NCBI GenBank assembly: GCA_963749875.1
Contig: CAVVOX010000002.1
Span: 1,674,001 to 1,738,000 of the forward strand
Direction of reading: 5' to 3'
DNA length: 64,000 nt
DNA from: JAHQVI01 sp963749875
Lineage (GTDB): Bacteria > Pseudomonadota > Alphaproteobacteria > Rhizobiales > Rhodomicrobiaceae
The position numbers and the translations under genes were made by a program. Under the pieces are notes generated by a model. It was not told where the DNA came from. It saw only the letters and a list, made by a program, of their open reading frames with translations, and searched no databases. Numbering within the stretch: position 1 is the first letter of the stretch; each line of letters starts with the position of its first letter. Of the stretch, positions 33,290 to 43,782 are shown in pieces.

Positions 33290-33622
33290 ATGTCCCGCCG
33301 ATGCGAACTTACGGGCAAGAACGCCCAGGTCGGCCACCTTGTCTCTCACTCGCAGATCAAGACCAAGCGGCGTTTTCAGCCCAATCTCTGCGACGTGACG
33401 TTGATGAGCGATGCGCTGAAGAGAAGCGTGCGCATGCGGATCAGCGCTCATGCGCTGCGCTCGGTCGAACATCGCGGCGGGCTCGACGCCTTCCTTTTGA
33501 AGGCGAAGAACGAACAGCTTTCCGACCGCATGCTGCGTCTCAAGCGCGAAATCCAGAAGGCGACCAAAACGGCGCCGGTCGAGCCGGCGGCGCCTGCCGA
33601 GGCTGAAGCCGCCGCGAGCTGA
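33290..33622 (+). CDS. rpmB: 50S ribosomal protein L28
   Basis: A 110-residue ribosomal protein with the L28 core MSRRCELTGKNAQVGHLVSHS, TKRRFQPNL and RMRISAHALRSVEHRGGLDAFL. The last 30 residues form an Ala/Glu/Pro-rich extension (KATKTAPVEPAAPAEAEA) beyond the core, as in many alphaproteobacteria. Single-gene unit, divergent from the DUF3108 gene. Confidence 0.96.
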   Translation: MSRRCELTGKNAQVGHLVSHSQIKTKRRFQPNLCDVTLMSDALKRSVRMRISAHALRSVEHRGGLDAFLLKAKNEQLSDRMLRLKREIQKATKTAPVEPAAPAEAEAAAS

Positions 33623-33697
33623 TCGGTCTGTTCCGGTCGATTTGGACGCGTGCATGACTTTTGAGCGCGCAGCAATTGCCACCGCCCAAGAGCCCAT

Positions 33698-34774
33698 TCA
33701 ATCCGCCTTCAGCGCGAATTGCGCCAAGAGCGTCCTCTGGAAGACGTTGAAATTATCGTCCGACATCAAGGTGACGATCGTTTCGCCGGCTTTGGATTCG
33801 GTGACCGCCATCGCCTCGAAATTGTCGATGACGTAATGCGCATCCGCCACCAGCAGAACCTCGCCCCTGAGCCGCGCGCCAGGCCTGATCTCCTTTGCAG
33901 GGACAAGCCGCAGCCGGATGTCCAGCTTTAGCGAGGCGCGGTCGAAGCTGCGTTCCAGCACCAGAAGACTGCCGTCCTTTAGGCTCTCCAGATCGGTTAT
34001 GTCGAATTCCTTGCTGCGGACCAGAAAGAGGGGATAGGCCTTGCCGCCTCTAACGAGCGCCCCCGTATGGTCGCCGCGCTTGCTCAGCTTCCGCTCGGCA
34101 AAAGCGACGAGGCCTCCGGCATAAGGTCCGCCGCGAAGAACGGTCACCCCTTCCAGTCCCTGGTTCGAGGGCATATGTCTGAGCTGGCGCGGCAGGTTGG
34201 CCCGTCTCACCGGTCCGCGAAACACGCCGTCTTTCCACTCATACTCGTCGATACGGTGAAATCCCTCGAACGCCACAAAATAGCGCCCTTCGAGCCCGTT
34301 GCCCTGCGCTAACGCAGCCAGCGCCTCCGCATCCCGGTGACGCCGGTTCTGTATGGGCTTGCCGTCCTTCTGCGGGATCGGGCCGATCCGCGCATCGCTG
34401 AGACCCACGAGCTGTCCCCCCTTGCGGACCAGCCTCGCGCTGAGCCAGCTTCCCGCATCGGAGATCGCGAGCATCTCACGGCCATCGGCGCTGAGCGACA
34501 AGCCGGAATAGCCGCCAAAGGCCGGATTCGCGGATGAGAGGATGAGCCCGCCGCGCCATTCCAGCCGTCCGAAATCGCGGCGCGCCGGATCGCTGCGTGC
34601 GAAATCAAAAGGGCGCGCAACGACCTCGATCGCTTGCGGCCGAAGACTGGCAATATCGGCCTTTTGCGCTGCCGCGGCGGCAAGAACGCCAAGGACCACC
34701 GTGCCGACAATGCCGAGGACGGTCAGCCTGGATGGCCGCAAGGAGGAGCCACGCGGCCGTCGTGATAAGCCCAT
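33698..34774 (-). CDS. Esterase-like activity of phytase family protein
   Basis: A 358-residue protein with an N-terminal hydrophobic anchor or signal (LTVLGIVGTVVLGVLAAAAA) and a beta-propeller-like Phytase-like domain: GGYSGLSLSADGREMLAISDAGSWLSA, RHRDAEALA, YFVAFEGFHRIDEYEW, SNQGLEGVTVLRGG and FEAMAVTE are the conserved acidic and aromatic phrases. It is probably periplasmic. The substrate is not known for this family. The ATG at 34774 with a GAGAGGGA box is preferred over the ORF start at 34882. Confidence 0.85.
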   Translation of the reverse strand: MGLSRRPRGSSLRPSRLTVLGIVGTVVLGVLAAAAAQKADIASLRPQAIEVVARPFDFARSDPARRDFGRLEWRGGLILSSANPAFGGYSGLSLSADGREMLAISDAGSWLSARLVRKGGQLVGLSDARIGPIPQKDGKPIQNRRHRDAEALAALAQGNGLEGRYFVAFEGFHRIDEYEWKDGVFRGPVRRANLPRQLRHMPSNQGLEGVTVLRGGPYAGGLVAFAERKLSKRGDHTGALVRGGKAYPLFLVRSKEFDITDLESLKDGSLLVLERSFDRASLKLDIRLRLVPAKEIRPGARLRGEVLLVADAHYVIDNFEAMAVTESKAGETIVTLMSDDNFNVFQRTLLAQFALKAD

Positions 34775-34944
34775 TCGCAAATAAATCCCTCTCGGCTGAG
34801 GCGGAAATGCAAGGCGCACATTAGAACGCTTTGCACTTAAACGGGTATGAAAGCGTGCCGCGTTCCACAAGGCGAAATGCAAGGCAAAAAGCCTCGCAGC
34901 CCTGTGCCCGCCGCCAAGACTAGCCGAAAAGGACTAAGCAACCG

Positions 34945-36364
34945 TCAGCGCGGCAGATCGGTCCGGCCCATCAGATATTTGTCGATTGCATGGGCCGCCT
35001 GACGTCCCTCGCGAATCGCCCAGACCACCAGCGACTGTCCGCGGCGCATGTCGCCGGCGGCGAAGATCCTGCCGCGGCTTGTCGTATATTCGCGATCATC
35101 GGCTTTGACATTGCCGCGCCCGTCAAGCTCGACGTCGAGCTCGCCGATCATGCCCTCATGGACCGGGCTGACGAAGCCCATGGCCAGGAGGACGAGGTCG
35201 GCCTTGAGTTCGAACTCGGTGCCCGGTACCGGCTTCATCGCCTCATCCACCCGAATGCAGTGCAATTTCTCCACCTTGCCGTTCGAGCCGGAAAAGCGCT
35301 GCGTCATGACGCTGAAATCGCGCTCGGCCCCTTCGGCCTGGCTTGACGAGGTCCGCAGCTTGAGCGGCCAGTCCGGCCAAGTCAGCTGCTTGTTCTCCTT
35401 GACCGGCGGCATCGGCATGATTTCCATCTGCGTGACGCTGAGCGCCCCCTGGCGGAAGGAAGTGCCGATGCAGTCCGAGCCTGTATCGCCGCCACCGATC
35501 ACCACCACATGCTTGCCGCCGGCAAGGATCGGCTCGACATCGCCGAGCGGTTCGCCGGACACGCGGCGATTCTTGTTGCGGCAGGAAGTTCATGGCGAAT
35601 TCGATGCCATGCAGGTCACGGCCTTCGATCGGCAGATCGCGCGGTTTCTCCGCCCCGCCCGACAGAAGCACGGCGTCGAATTCCGCTTCCAGCTCGGCGG
35701 CCGATTTTTCCTTGCCGATATGCACCTTGCAGTGGAAGATCACGCCTTCCGCTTCCATCTGGCGGATGCGGCGCTCCACGACCCACTTCTCCAGCTTGAA
35801 GTCGGGAATGCCGTAGCGCAGAAGTCCGCCGGGATAGGCGTTTTTCTCGTAGACATGGACGTCGTGACCGGCGCGGCCGAGCTGCTGCGCGGCGGCAAGC
35901 CCGGCGGGGCCGGCCCCGACGACGGCAACGCGCTTGCCGGTCCGGCGCTCGGCAGGCTCGGCCGCGACCCAGCCTTCCTCCCAAGCCTTGTCCGCGATGG
36001 TATTTTCGATCGTCTTGATCGTCACCGGCACATCTTCGAGATTCAGCGTGCAGGCCGCCTCGCAGGGGGCCGGGCAGACGCGGCCGGTGAATTCAGGGAA
36101 ATTATTGGTGGAGTGCAGGTTGCGGGCCGCGTCGCGCCAGTCGCCGTGATAGACGAGGTCGTTCCAGTCCGGGATCTGGTTGTTCACCGGACAGCCCGTA
36201 TGGCAATAGGGAATGCCGCAATCCATGCAGCGCGCGGCCTGTTTTGCGACCTCGTGATCCTCCATCGGGAGGACGAATTCCCGGTAATGGCGGATACGGT
36301 CCGCCGCGGGCACGTAGCTCGTATCCTGCCGTTCGATTTCGAGAAAGCCCGTAATCTTTCCCAT
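34945..36364 (-). pseudogene. gltD: Glutamate synthase small subunit, one-base frameshift
   Basis: GltD feeds NADPH electrons to GltB for glutamate synthesis. The first frame (from 36364) has the Fe-S ligands CMDCGIPYCHTGCP, the FAD motif VAVVGAGPAGLAAA and runs to FAMNFLPQQ. The second frame (to 34945) continues with VSGEPLGD, the NADPH motif VVVIGGGDTGSDC and the C-terminal GDMRRGQSLVVWAI. Dropping one base near 35572 restores the expected QQNRRVSGEP and gives 472 residues, the normal length. No other damage is visible. A sequence error or a very recent mutation is therefore more likely than an old pseudogene. It lies 128 bases downstream of gltB. Confidence 0.85.
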
Positions 36365-36492
36365 TGCGGCCTCCCAACCGATGCCGCTCGCCGTCTATGC
36401 CGCGAGCGCCAGATGCAATTCACTTTCGCCGCGCGCGATCCATGCGCCCAGATTCGGACACGCGGCCAGATCGCCATAGATCCTCACTGCGG

Positions 36493-39400
36493 TCAGTTCC
36501 CCCGGGCGTGCTGCAGACCGATTTCCAGCACGTCGAAGCCGGTTTCGTCGGCCGCCTGCGCGCGGCTCATCGCTTCGAGCGCACGGCGATATTCGACCGG
36601 CATCACCTTGACGAATTTCGGCAGATAGGCGTCCCAATTTTCAAGGATCAACCTGGCGCGCTCCGAGCCGGTGTAATGCCGGTGGTTCTCGATCATCTGA
36701 CGCAGCCGGACCGCATCAAAGCGGGTCATATCCCGCTGCACATCGACGAGGCCGTGTCCATGCAGGTCGCCAGCCTGATGCGCAAAGCGGCTCATCCGCT
36801 CTTCTTCGGCCGCGATCGGTTCCAGATCGACCATCGCCAGATTGCAGTAATCCTCGAACGTGCCGGCCTCGTCCAGCACATAGGCGACGCCGCCCGACAT
36901 GCCGGCCGCGAAATTGCGCCCGGTCTTGCCGAGAACCACCACGATGCCGCCGGTCATATATTCGCAGCCATGGTCGCCCGTGCCTTCGACGACGGCGATC
37001 GCGCCCGAATTGCGCACGGCGAACCGCTCGCCCGCAATGCCGCGGAAATAGCACTCGCCGGAGATCGCACCATAAAGCACGGTGTTGCCGATGATGATGC
37101 TCTCCTCCGGCACGATCTGACTTTCCTTCGGCGGACGGACGATCAGCCGGCCGCCCGACAGGCCCTTGCCGACATAATCATTGGCGTCGCCGATCAGATC
37201 GAGCGTCACGCCCTGGGCGACCCAGGCGCCGAAGCTCTGTCCCGCCGTGCCGCGCAAGGTGATCCAGATCGTGTCTTCCGGCAGCCCGGCATGACCGTGG
37301 CGCTTCGCTATCAGCCCGGAGAGCATCGCGCCGGTCGTCCGGTCGGAGTTGCGGATCGTCAGATCGAGCTTCACCGGCTGACGGTCAAAGATGGCCGGCT
37401 TGGTGAGCTCGATGAGCTTGCGGTCGAGGATGTCGTTAATCGGATGTTTCTGGCGCTCCGAATTGTAGATCGCGACATGCGGCGGCACATCCGGCTTGAA
37501 GAAGAGATGGGTGAAATCCAGCCCTTTCGCCTTGTAATGCGCGATGGCGCGATCCTTGTCGAGCCAGTCGGAACGGCCGATCAGCTCGTTGAAGGTTCGC
37601 ACGCCGAGCGCCGCCATAAGCTCGCGAACCTCCTCGGCGATCATGAAAAAGAAGTTGATCACATGCTCCGGCGCGCCCTTGAAGCGTTTGCGCAGCACCG
37701 GGTCCTGCGTCGCGACGCCGACCGGACAGGTGTTCAGATGGCATTTGCGCATCATAATGCAGCCGACGGCGATCAGCGGTGCGGTGGCGAAGCCGAACTC
37801 GTCAGCCCCGAGCAACGCACCGATGACGACATCGCGGCCCGTGCGCACGCCGCCATCGACCTGCACGGCGATCCGCCCGCGCAGCTCGTTCAGCACCAGC
37901 GTTTGATGGGTCTCGGCAAGGCCGATCTCCCAGGGGCTGCCTGCATGTTTGATCGAGGTCAGCGGCGAGGCGCCGGTGCCGCCCTCGAAACCGGCGATGG
38001 TGACGTGATCAGCGCGCGCCTTGGCGACGCCCGCCGCGACCGTGCCGACGCCGACTTCCGAGCCGAGCTTGACGCTGACATCGGCAGCCGGATTGACGTT
38101 CTTCAGATCGAAGATGAGCTGCGCCAGATCCTCGATGGAATAGATGTCGTGATGCGGCGGCGGCGAAATCAGGCCGACGCCCGGCGTCGAATGCCGCACC
38201 TTGGCGATGACGCTATCCACCTTATGGCCCGGAAGCTGACCGCCCTCGCCCGGCTTGGCGCCCTGGACGATCTTGATCTGCATCATATCCGAATTGGCGA
38301 GATATTCGGTCGTCACGCCGAAACGGCCCGATGCCACCTGCTTGATCGCCGAGCGCATGGAATCGCCGTTCGGCAGAGGCACGAAGCGGTCCGACTCCTC
38401 ACCGCCCTCGCCGGTGTTCGACTTGCCGCCGATCCGGTTCATCGCAATGGCGAGCGTCGTATGCGCCTCGCGGCTGATCGAGCCGAAGGACATCGCGCCG
38501 GTCGAGAAGCGCTTCACGATTTCGGCTGCGTCTTCGACCTCCTCCAGCGGGATCGGCGTCGCCCCGATCTCATCGGCATTCCTGATCCGAAACAGGCCGC
38601 GCAGCGTCATGAACTGCGCGCTCTGATCATTGACGGCGCGTGAGAATTCACGGAATTTCTCCGGGATATTGCCGCGAACCGCGTGCTGGAGCTTGGCCAC
38701 CGTCTCGGGCCGCCACATATGCGACTCGCCGCGAATACGGAAGGCATATTCGCCGCCGACGTCGAGCGCGTTCTTCAGGACCGGAACATCGCCAAAGGCG
38801 AGACGGTGCCGCTCCGCCGTTTCCCTGGCGATCTCTTCGAGCCCCACCCCCTCGATCTGGGTGTGGGTGCCGGTGAAATATTTGTCGACGAAGGCCGAGT
38901 TCAGCCCGACGGCATCGAAGATCTGGGCGCCGCAATAGGACTGATAGGTCGAGATGCCCATCTTGGACATGACTTTCAGAATGCCCTTATCGACCGCTTT
39001 GATGTATCGCTTTTCCGCCTCGTCATATTCGATCGGCTCGTCGATCTCGGGCAGCATCGCCCCGACCGTCTCGAAGGCGAGATACGGATTGATGGCTTCC
39101 GCGCCATAGCCGGCGAGCGTGCAGAACTGGTGGACCTCATGCGCCTCGCCGGTCTCGACCACCAGGCCGACAGCGGTGCGCAGCCCCTTGCGGATCAGAT
39201 GATGATGGACCGCCGACGTCGCCAGCAGTGACGGTATGGGCATCCGTGCCGGCCCGACGGCGCGATCCGACAGCACAATGATGTTGAACCCCTCGCGGAC
39301 GGTCTCCTCCGCCTCGCTGGTCAACGCCTTGAGCGCCTTCTCCATCCCCGACGCGCCCAGATCGGCGCTGAAAGTGATGTCGAGCGTCTTGGTGTGGAAG

Positions 39401-41259
39401 GGCACTTCGAGTGCGCCGTCGAGAGCGCGAATGCGATCGATCTGGTCGTTGGTCAGGATCGGCTGGTGCACTTCCAGGCGCTTCAGGATCGAGGTGCCTT
39501 CCAGATCCAGAATGTTCGGCCGCGGCCCGATGAAGGAGACAAGGCTCATCACCAACTCCTCGCGGATCGGGTCGATCGGCGGGTTCGTCACCTGGGCGAA
39601 ATTCTGCTTGAAATAGGTGTGCAGCAGCTTCGGCTTGCTGGAAAGGGCGGAAACGGGCGTATCGGTTCCCATGGAGCCGACCGCCTCCTGGCCACCCTCC
39701 ACCATGGGCTGCATGATGAATTTCCAGCTCTCCTGGGTATAGCCGAAGGCCTGCTGGCGATCGAGCAGCGCGATATTCGACTTCGGCGTGTTTGCGCGGG
39801 CAAGCGGCAGGTTCGACACCTGGATCTGCCCTGCGTCCAGCCAGTCCTGGAAGGGGTGGCTCGCGGCCAACTCCGCCTTGATCTCCTCATCGGAGACGAT
39901 GCGCTTCTTTTCCAGGTCGATCAGAAGCATCCGGCCGGGCTGAAGACGCCATTTCTCTACGATCCGCTCCTCCGGATAGGGCAGCACGCCCATTTCCGAG
40001 GCGAGGATCACCTTGTCGTCATCGGTCACGAAATAGCGCGCGGGGCGCAGGCCGTTGCGGTCGAGCGTCGCGCCGATCTGGCGGCCATCGGTGAAGGCCA
40101 CGGCCGCCGGGCCGTCCCATGGCTCTATCAGCGCGGCATGATATTCATAGAAGGCGCGGCGCTTCTCCTCCATCAGCGGATTGCCGGCCCAGGCCTCCGG
40201 GATCAGCATCATCATCGCATGGGGGAGCGAATAGCCGCCCTGCACGAGAAATTCGAGAGCATTGTCGAAACAGGCCGTGTCCGACTGCCCCTCAAAGGAA
40301 ATCGGCCAGAGCTTCGAGATATCGTCGCCGAAAAGCGGAGAGGATACGCTCGCCTGGCGCGCGGCCATCCAGTTCACATTGCCGCGTAGCGTATTGATCT
40401 CGCCATTATGCGCGACCATCCGATAGGGATGCGCCAGCTTCCAGGAAGGAAAGGTGTTGGTCGAGAAGCGCTGATGAACGAGCGAGAACGCCGACTGGAA
40501 GCGCGGATCGTGCAGATCGCGATAATACTCACCGAGCTGATAGGCCAGAAACATGCCCTTATAGACAACTGTCCGGCAGGACATCGAGACCGGATAATAT
40601 TCCGTTCTGTCCTTGTCGCCGCGAATGTCGATGATCCGGTTCGAAATCACCTTGCGGATGAGATAGAGCCGGCGCTCGAAGTCGTCATCGCTGGCGATGC
40701 CCGGACCGCGGCCGATAAAAATCTGCCGATGAAACGGTTCCGCGACCGCTACGATATCCGGCAGCCCCGAATTGTCGACCGGCACATCGCGCCAGCCGAG
40801 CAATGTCTGCCCTTCCTCCTCGATGACGCCCGCAATGATCGCCTCGCAGCTTGCGCGCGCCTCGGCATCCTGCGGCAGGAAAAGCTGACCGACGCCGTAA
40901 TGGCCCGGCTCGGGCAGCGCAAAGCCCAGGCGCGACGCCTCGGCGGCGAAAAATTCATGCGGGATCTGAACGAGCATCCCCGCGCCGTCACCAGCCAGCG
41001 GGTCCGCGCCGACCGCGCCGCGATGGGTGAGATTGACGAGGATCTTCAGCCCGTTTTCGATGATCTCGTGGCTCTTGCGGGCTTTGATGTCAGCGATCAG
41101 CCCTATGCCGCAAGCGTCGTGCTCGAATTCGGGCCGGTAAAGGCCGTCTGCGCGCGGGAAAAACTGGCTGCCCTGCCCTTTCGCGGACATGGCGGCGCTA
41201 TGCTGCATCCGTTCCGTCATGGCTTTGCCACTGGCCTCGATTTGGTCGGTCGCCGGCAA
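36493..41259 (-). CDS. gltB: Glutamate synthase [NADPH] large subunit
   Basis: Converts glutamine and 2-oxoglutarate to two glutamates. The 1588-residue protein starts with a short propeptide before the glutaminase nucleophile, C50 in HDACGIG. It then shows the class II amidotransferase domain (HQRFSTNTFPSW, AHNGEINTLRGN), the central and FMN-binding synthase domains (GGKSNTGEGGEE, PGEGGQLPGHKV, PPPHHDIYSIEDL, the 3Fe-4S cysteines in CIMMRKCHLNTCPVGVATQD) and the C-terminal GXGXG beta-helix. The reading frame is intact. Several in-frame ATGs near the start make the exact propeptide length uncertain. gltD follows. Confidence 0.96.
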   Translation of the reverse strand: MPATDQIEASGKAMTERMQHSAAMSAKGQGSQFFPRADGLYRPEFEHDACGIGLIADIKARKSHEIIENGLKILVNLTHRGAVGADPLAGDGAGMLVQIPHEFFAAEASRLGFALPEPGHYGVGQLFLPQDAEARASCEAIIAGVIEEEGQTLLGWRDVPVDNSGLPDIVAVAEPFHRQIFIGRGPGIASDDDFERRLYLIRKVISNRIIDIRGDKDRTEYYPVSMSCRTVVYKGMFLAYQLGEYYRDLHDPRFQSAFSLVHQRFSTNTFPSWKLAHPYRMVAHNGEINTLRGNVNWMAARQASVSSPLFGDDISKLWPISFEGQSDTACFDNALEFLVQGGYSLPHAMMMLIPEAWAGNPLMEEKRRAFYEYHAALIEPWDGPAAVAFTDGRQIGATLDRNGLRPARYFVTDDDKVILASEMGVLPYPEERIVEKWRLQPGRMLLIDLEKKRIVSDEEIKAELAASHPFQDWLDAGQIQVSNLPLARANTPKSNIALLDRQQAFGYTQESWKFIMQPMVEGGQEAVGSMGTDTPVSALSSKPKLLHTYFKQNFAQVTNPPIDPIREELVMSLVSFIGPRPNILDLEGTSILKRLEVHQPILTNDQIDRIRALDGALEVPFHTKTLDITFSADLGASGMEKALKALTSEAEETVREGFNIIVLSDRAVGPARMPIPSLLATSAVHHHLIRKGLRTAVGLVVETGEAHEVHQFCTLAGYGAEAINPYLAFETVGAMLPEIDEPIEYDEAEKRYIKAVDKGILKVMSKMGISTYQSYCGAQIFDAVGLNSAFVDKYFTGTHTQIEGVGLEEIARETAERHRLAFGDVPVLKNALDVGGEYAFRIRGESHMWRPETVAKLQHAVRGNIPEKFREFSRAVNDQSAQFMTLRGLFRIRNADEIGATPIPLEEVEDAAEIVKRFSTGAMSFGSISREAHTTLAIAMNRIGGKSNTGEGGEESDRFVPLPNGDSMRSAIKQVASGRFGVTTEYLANSDMMQIKIVQGAKPGEGGQLPGHKVDSVIAKVRHSTPGVGLISPPPHHDIYSIEDLAQLIFDLKNVNPAADVSVKLGSEVGVGTVAAGVAKARADHVTIAGFEGGTGASPLTSIKHAGSPWEIGLAETHQTLVLNELRGRIAVQVDGGVRTGRDVVIGALLGADEFGFATAPLIAVGCIMMRKCHLNTCPVGVATQDPVLRKRFKGAPEHVINFFFMIAEEVRELMAALGVRTFNELIGRSDWLDKDRAIAHYKAKGLDFTHLFFKPDVPPHVAIYNSERQKHPINDILDRKLIELTKPAIFDRQPVKLDLTIRNSDRTTGAMLSGLIAKRHGHAGLPEDTIWITLRGTAGQSFGAWVAQGVTLDLIGDANDYVGKGLSGGRLIVRPPKESQIVPEESIIIGNTVLYGAISGECYFRGIAGERFAVRNSGAIAVVEGTGDHGCEYMTGGIVVVLGKTGRNFAAGMSGGVAYVLDEAGTFEDYCNLAMVDLEPIAAEEERMSRFAHQAGDLHGHGLVDVQRDMTRFDAVRLRQMIENHRHYTGSERARLILENWDAYLPKFVKVMPVEYRRALEAMSRAQAADETGFDVLEIGLQHARGN

Positions 41260-41803
41260 TGAGAGCCGGGCTGTGGTTCAATCAGCAGGACACGGCGCTC
41301 CCCAAGAGGTCCCCAGCGGTCCTGCTGTTGCGCTCCGGCGGACAGTCAGCTCGATTGCCCGCCCCAGAATGGACCGGTTGCGCGTCTCCGCCCGTTCGGA
41401 AAAGCCAGCCTCCGTCCCCGAATCTGGCTCTAGCGCGCAAAATGCCCCGCCCGTTCTTTTTCGCTGAATGAGGAAAAGACGAGCGAGTGCGCTGCCGCAA
41501 AGGACAGTATGACTGACCTACCCCAAGGAGGATGACAGAACTTAAATCCGATTGCAAGGTAGCAGAATAAGCACAATCCGGCCCTACAAGGCCCAAGCTG
41601 TGCGTATTCTGTCCGGAAGGCGACGCTCCGTGACGAGGAACGAACGGACGGCTGAGCCGCCAGCCGGAGCGGGAAAACGCCTAGCGCAACGCGCGTCCAA
41701 ACATGTCCCCGCGAAAGCGGGGATGGACGCGGGAACAGTTGCGCTAGTCTGCCCCAACGATCCGCGACGCCATCCGGATGGAGAAAAACAAGCGCTTGGC
41801 ATA
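41260..41803. other. Intergenic region between gltB and the glycosyltransferase gene
   Basis: This stretch of 544 bases has no supported gene. It contains repeat copy C (41681-41747) and must contain the gltB promoter. An AAGGAGG at 41525 lies directly against an ATG that opens only a 12-codon frame; I give it no weight. Confidence 0.5.
41681..41747. repeat. Dispersed repeat, copy C (half element)
   Basis: Only the GC-rich hairpin is present. It is bounded by perfect ends CTAGCGCAAC and GTTGCGCTAG, with the inner stem CCCCGC/GCGGGG. The GATCAAC hairpin is missing, which shows that the two halves can occur separately. Confidence 0.85.
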
Positions 41804-43534
41804 TTATTGCGCACAACGATAACGCTCCGGCACGGGACAATTGGCAAGCGTTTCCTTTCGCTTTGCTGTCACGAGCTGGAGGCGAAGATGCTTACCGCCA
41901 TTAACGTTGAACCCCTCGATACAGGCAACCGGATGCGGCGCGGGATCTGTGAGCGGCAGCTTTTCCGTATCCTCTCGCCGGATGAGCGCCAGATCCGCCT
42001 CTCCCCGGCTTAAAGCAGCGTTTGCTTCCTCCAAACTCATCATTTTCGTCTTCGTACCCAGCCGGAACACGGCGCTCGGCTCGCGGTAACGCGTCAGCAC
42101 GACCGGGCCCGGCGCGCAAGGCCGCAGGGCTGCCACGACCTCGGCGGTCTGGCGGCTGATCCAGATCGGATCGATGGAGGGCAGAACGATACCGAACGCA
42201 GCGGCATAAAGCAGGATTGCCGTGACGAGAGCGGACCCGATCGCTGCATGGAAAAAGTCGGACCAAGCCGCCAGCGCGGTGAGAAGGGCAATGACGGCGA
42301 TACCAGCGACGAGGAGGAAGAACCAGAAAGACGGCGCGATCCAGAAATAGGCGTAAAGAAAAATCAGAAAGGCAAGCTGCAGCCCCGCAATGAGGAGCCA
42401 GAGCGCAGCGCCCTGCTTATAGCTGCGCCTGCGTAAGTCGCCTGTCAGGACGGCCTCATGCAACACCCAGGCCATCCCCATGGCGATGGCCGGATAGAGG
42501 ACCATCGCATAATGCGGCAGCTTGGTCGGCGTGGCCTCGAGGACCAGCCAGAAAGGAACGATCCAGGCGAGCAGAAACAGGGCCCGGCGCCGGATGCGGT
42601 TGCGCCACAGCCAGAGCGCGGCGCCGCCCGTCGCGACAAGCGCCGCCGGCCAGAAGCTCCACCAGAAAAGCACCAGATAGAAGCCGGGCGGACCCCAATG
42701 CTTCTCCTGGCCGCCGCCGAGCTTGGCAAGGAAGTCCTCGCCAAATGAGGCGCGGAAGAACGCCCAATCCGAAACCACGCCGATGGCGATGAACCAGGGC
42801 AGCGTGATGGTCAGCATCACGGGCACGCCCCAGGGGATATGCAGGTTTTTCAGCCAGGCCCGGTCGCGGTCGAACAGAACCAACACCGCGACGGTCAGCA
42901 CGGCCAGACCCGGCGCAACCGGACCTTTGATGAGAACGCCGAGGCCGAGCCCGACCCAGAAGAGCGCGGCAATCCCCACCATGTCTTGCCGTTTGCGCCG
43001 GAACAGATAGATCCGGGCCAGCGCGCCTTGCACCAGGACGACCGCCGCGAGCAGCACGGCGTCCGATTTGGCGATCCGCGCCTCGAGGCTTAGCGTAAAG
43101 GCGCTCGCCAGGAGGACCGCCGCGAGCAGCGCCGTTTCCCGCCCGAAGATCGGGCGCGCCGCCCACCAGGTCAGCAGAACGGCCGAGATAATGCCAAGCA
43201 GCGAGGGCAGACGATAAGGCCAGATCTCGGCGCGGTCGTCCGAGCCGAAAGCCGAAACGCTCAACGCTTGCAGCCAGTAAATGCCGATTGGTTTCTTGTA
43301 GCGCGGCTGGTCCTGGAACCGGATATCGATGAAGTCGCCCGTCTCCAGCATCTGCTTTGTCGCCTGGGCGAAGCGGGCCTCATCGCGGTCGGTCACGGGG
43401 AGCGAGGCAAAGCCCGGCAAATAGAGGGCGAGGCAAAGGGCGACGAGAAAGGCGGCGGAGAGAGCAGGACGGCGCGCAAGCCAGTTCAGCCCGCTCTTGA
43501 CCCCTCCATTGATCTCGGCGAGCGCCTCATCCAT
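41804..43534 (-). CDS. ArnT-like glycosyltransferase (GT39/GT83 family)
   Basis: A polytopic inner-membrane glycosyltransferase of 576 residues that uses a polyprenyl-phosphate sugar donor. The first periplasmic loop has the catalytic acidic motif TDRDEARFAQATKQM (D49-E52), followed by RFQDQPRYKKPIGIYWLQ, and about a dozen hydrophobic helices follow with LIKGPVAPGLAVL and the FYLVLFWWSFWPA segment. A C-terminal soluble part of about 100 residues closes the protein. The acceptor is unknown; lipid A or other envelope glycans are typical for the family. Repeat copies flank the gene on both sides. Confidence 0.88.
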   Translation of the reverse strand: MDEALAEINGGVKSGLNWLARRPALSAAFLVALCLALYLPGFASLPVTDRDEARFAQATKQMLETGDFIDIRFQDQPRYKKPIGIYWLQALSVSAFGSDDRAEIWPYRLPSLLGIISAVLLTWWAARPIFGRETALLAAVLLASAFTLSLEARIAKSDAVLLAAVVLVQGALARIYLFRRKRQDMVGIAALFWVGLGLGVLIKGPVAPGLAVLTVAVLVLFDRDRAWLKNLHIPWGVPVMLTITLPWFIAIGVVSDWAFFRASFGEDFLAKLGGGQEKHWGPPGFYLVLFWWSFWPAALVATGGAALWLWRNRIRRRALFLLAWIVPFWLVLEATPTKLPHYAMVLYPAIAMGMAWVLHEAVLTGDLRRRSYKQGAALWLLIAGLQLAFLIFLYAYFWIAPSFWFFLLVAGIAVIALLTALAAWSDFFHAAIGSALVTAILLYAAAFGIVLPSIDPIWISRQTAEVVAALRPCAPGPVVLTRYREPSAVFRLGTKTKMMSLEEANAALSRGEADLALIRREDTEKLPLTDPAPHPVACIEGFNVNGGKHLRLQLVTAKRKETLANCPVPERYRCAQ

Positions 43535-43633
43535 GCCAGTTACCTTTCACCGCCGAGGGCTTTGTACCGGAATTCGCGGAGGGCGCAAATAAATGGAGGC
43601 GTGCCCGCGGCGAACACGCCTCCCTCTTAATTT

Positions 43634-43763
43634 CTAGATCAACCCTCGTTCAAGTGGACTCACTTGAATGAAGTCAAGTTGATCTATTTCAAAAGGCGAG
43701 CGCAACTGTTCCCGCGTCCATCCCCGCCTTCGCGGGGACAGGCCCGGACGCGCGTTGCGCTAG
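43634..43763. repeat. Two-hairpin dispersed repeat, copy D
   Basis: A full element in the same orientation as copy A, bounded by CTAG on both sides (43634-43637 and 43760-43763). The first hairpin is GATCAACCCTCG...AAGTTGATC and the second is the GC-rich one with TCCCCGC/GCGGGGA. It lies directly downstream of pckA and could end its transcript. Confidence 0.88.
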
Positions 43764-43782
43764 GTTAACGTCGCGGCTGCAG

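Noticed and set aside
36364..38643. A 759-codon open frame on the plus strand, antisense to gltB
   Set aside because: It is the mirror of the conserved GltB coding sequence in a GC-rich genome. Its Arg/Asp/His-rich product matches no family.
41525..41570. AAGGAGG followed by ATG and a 12-codon frame
   Set aside because: The ribosome-binding site abuts the ATG with no spacing, and the peptide is too short to support.
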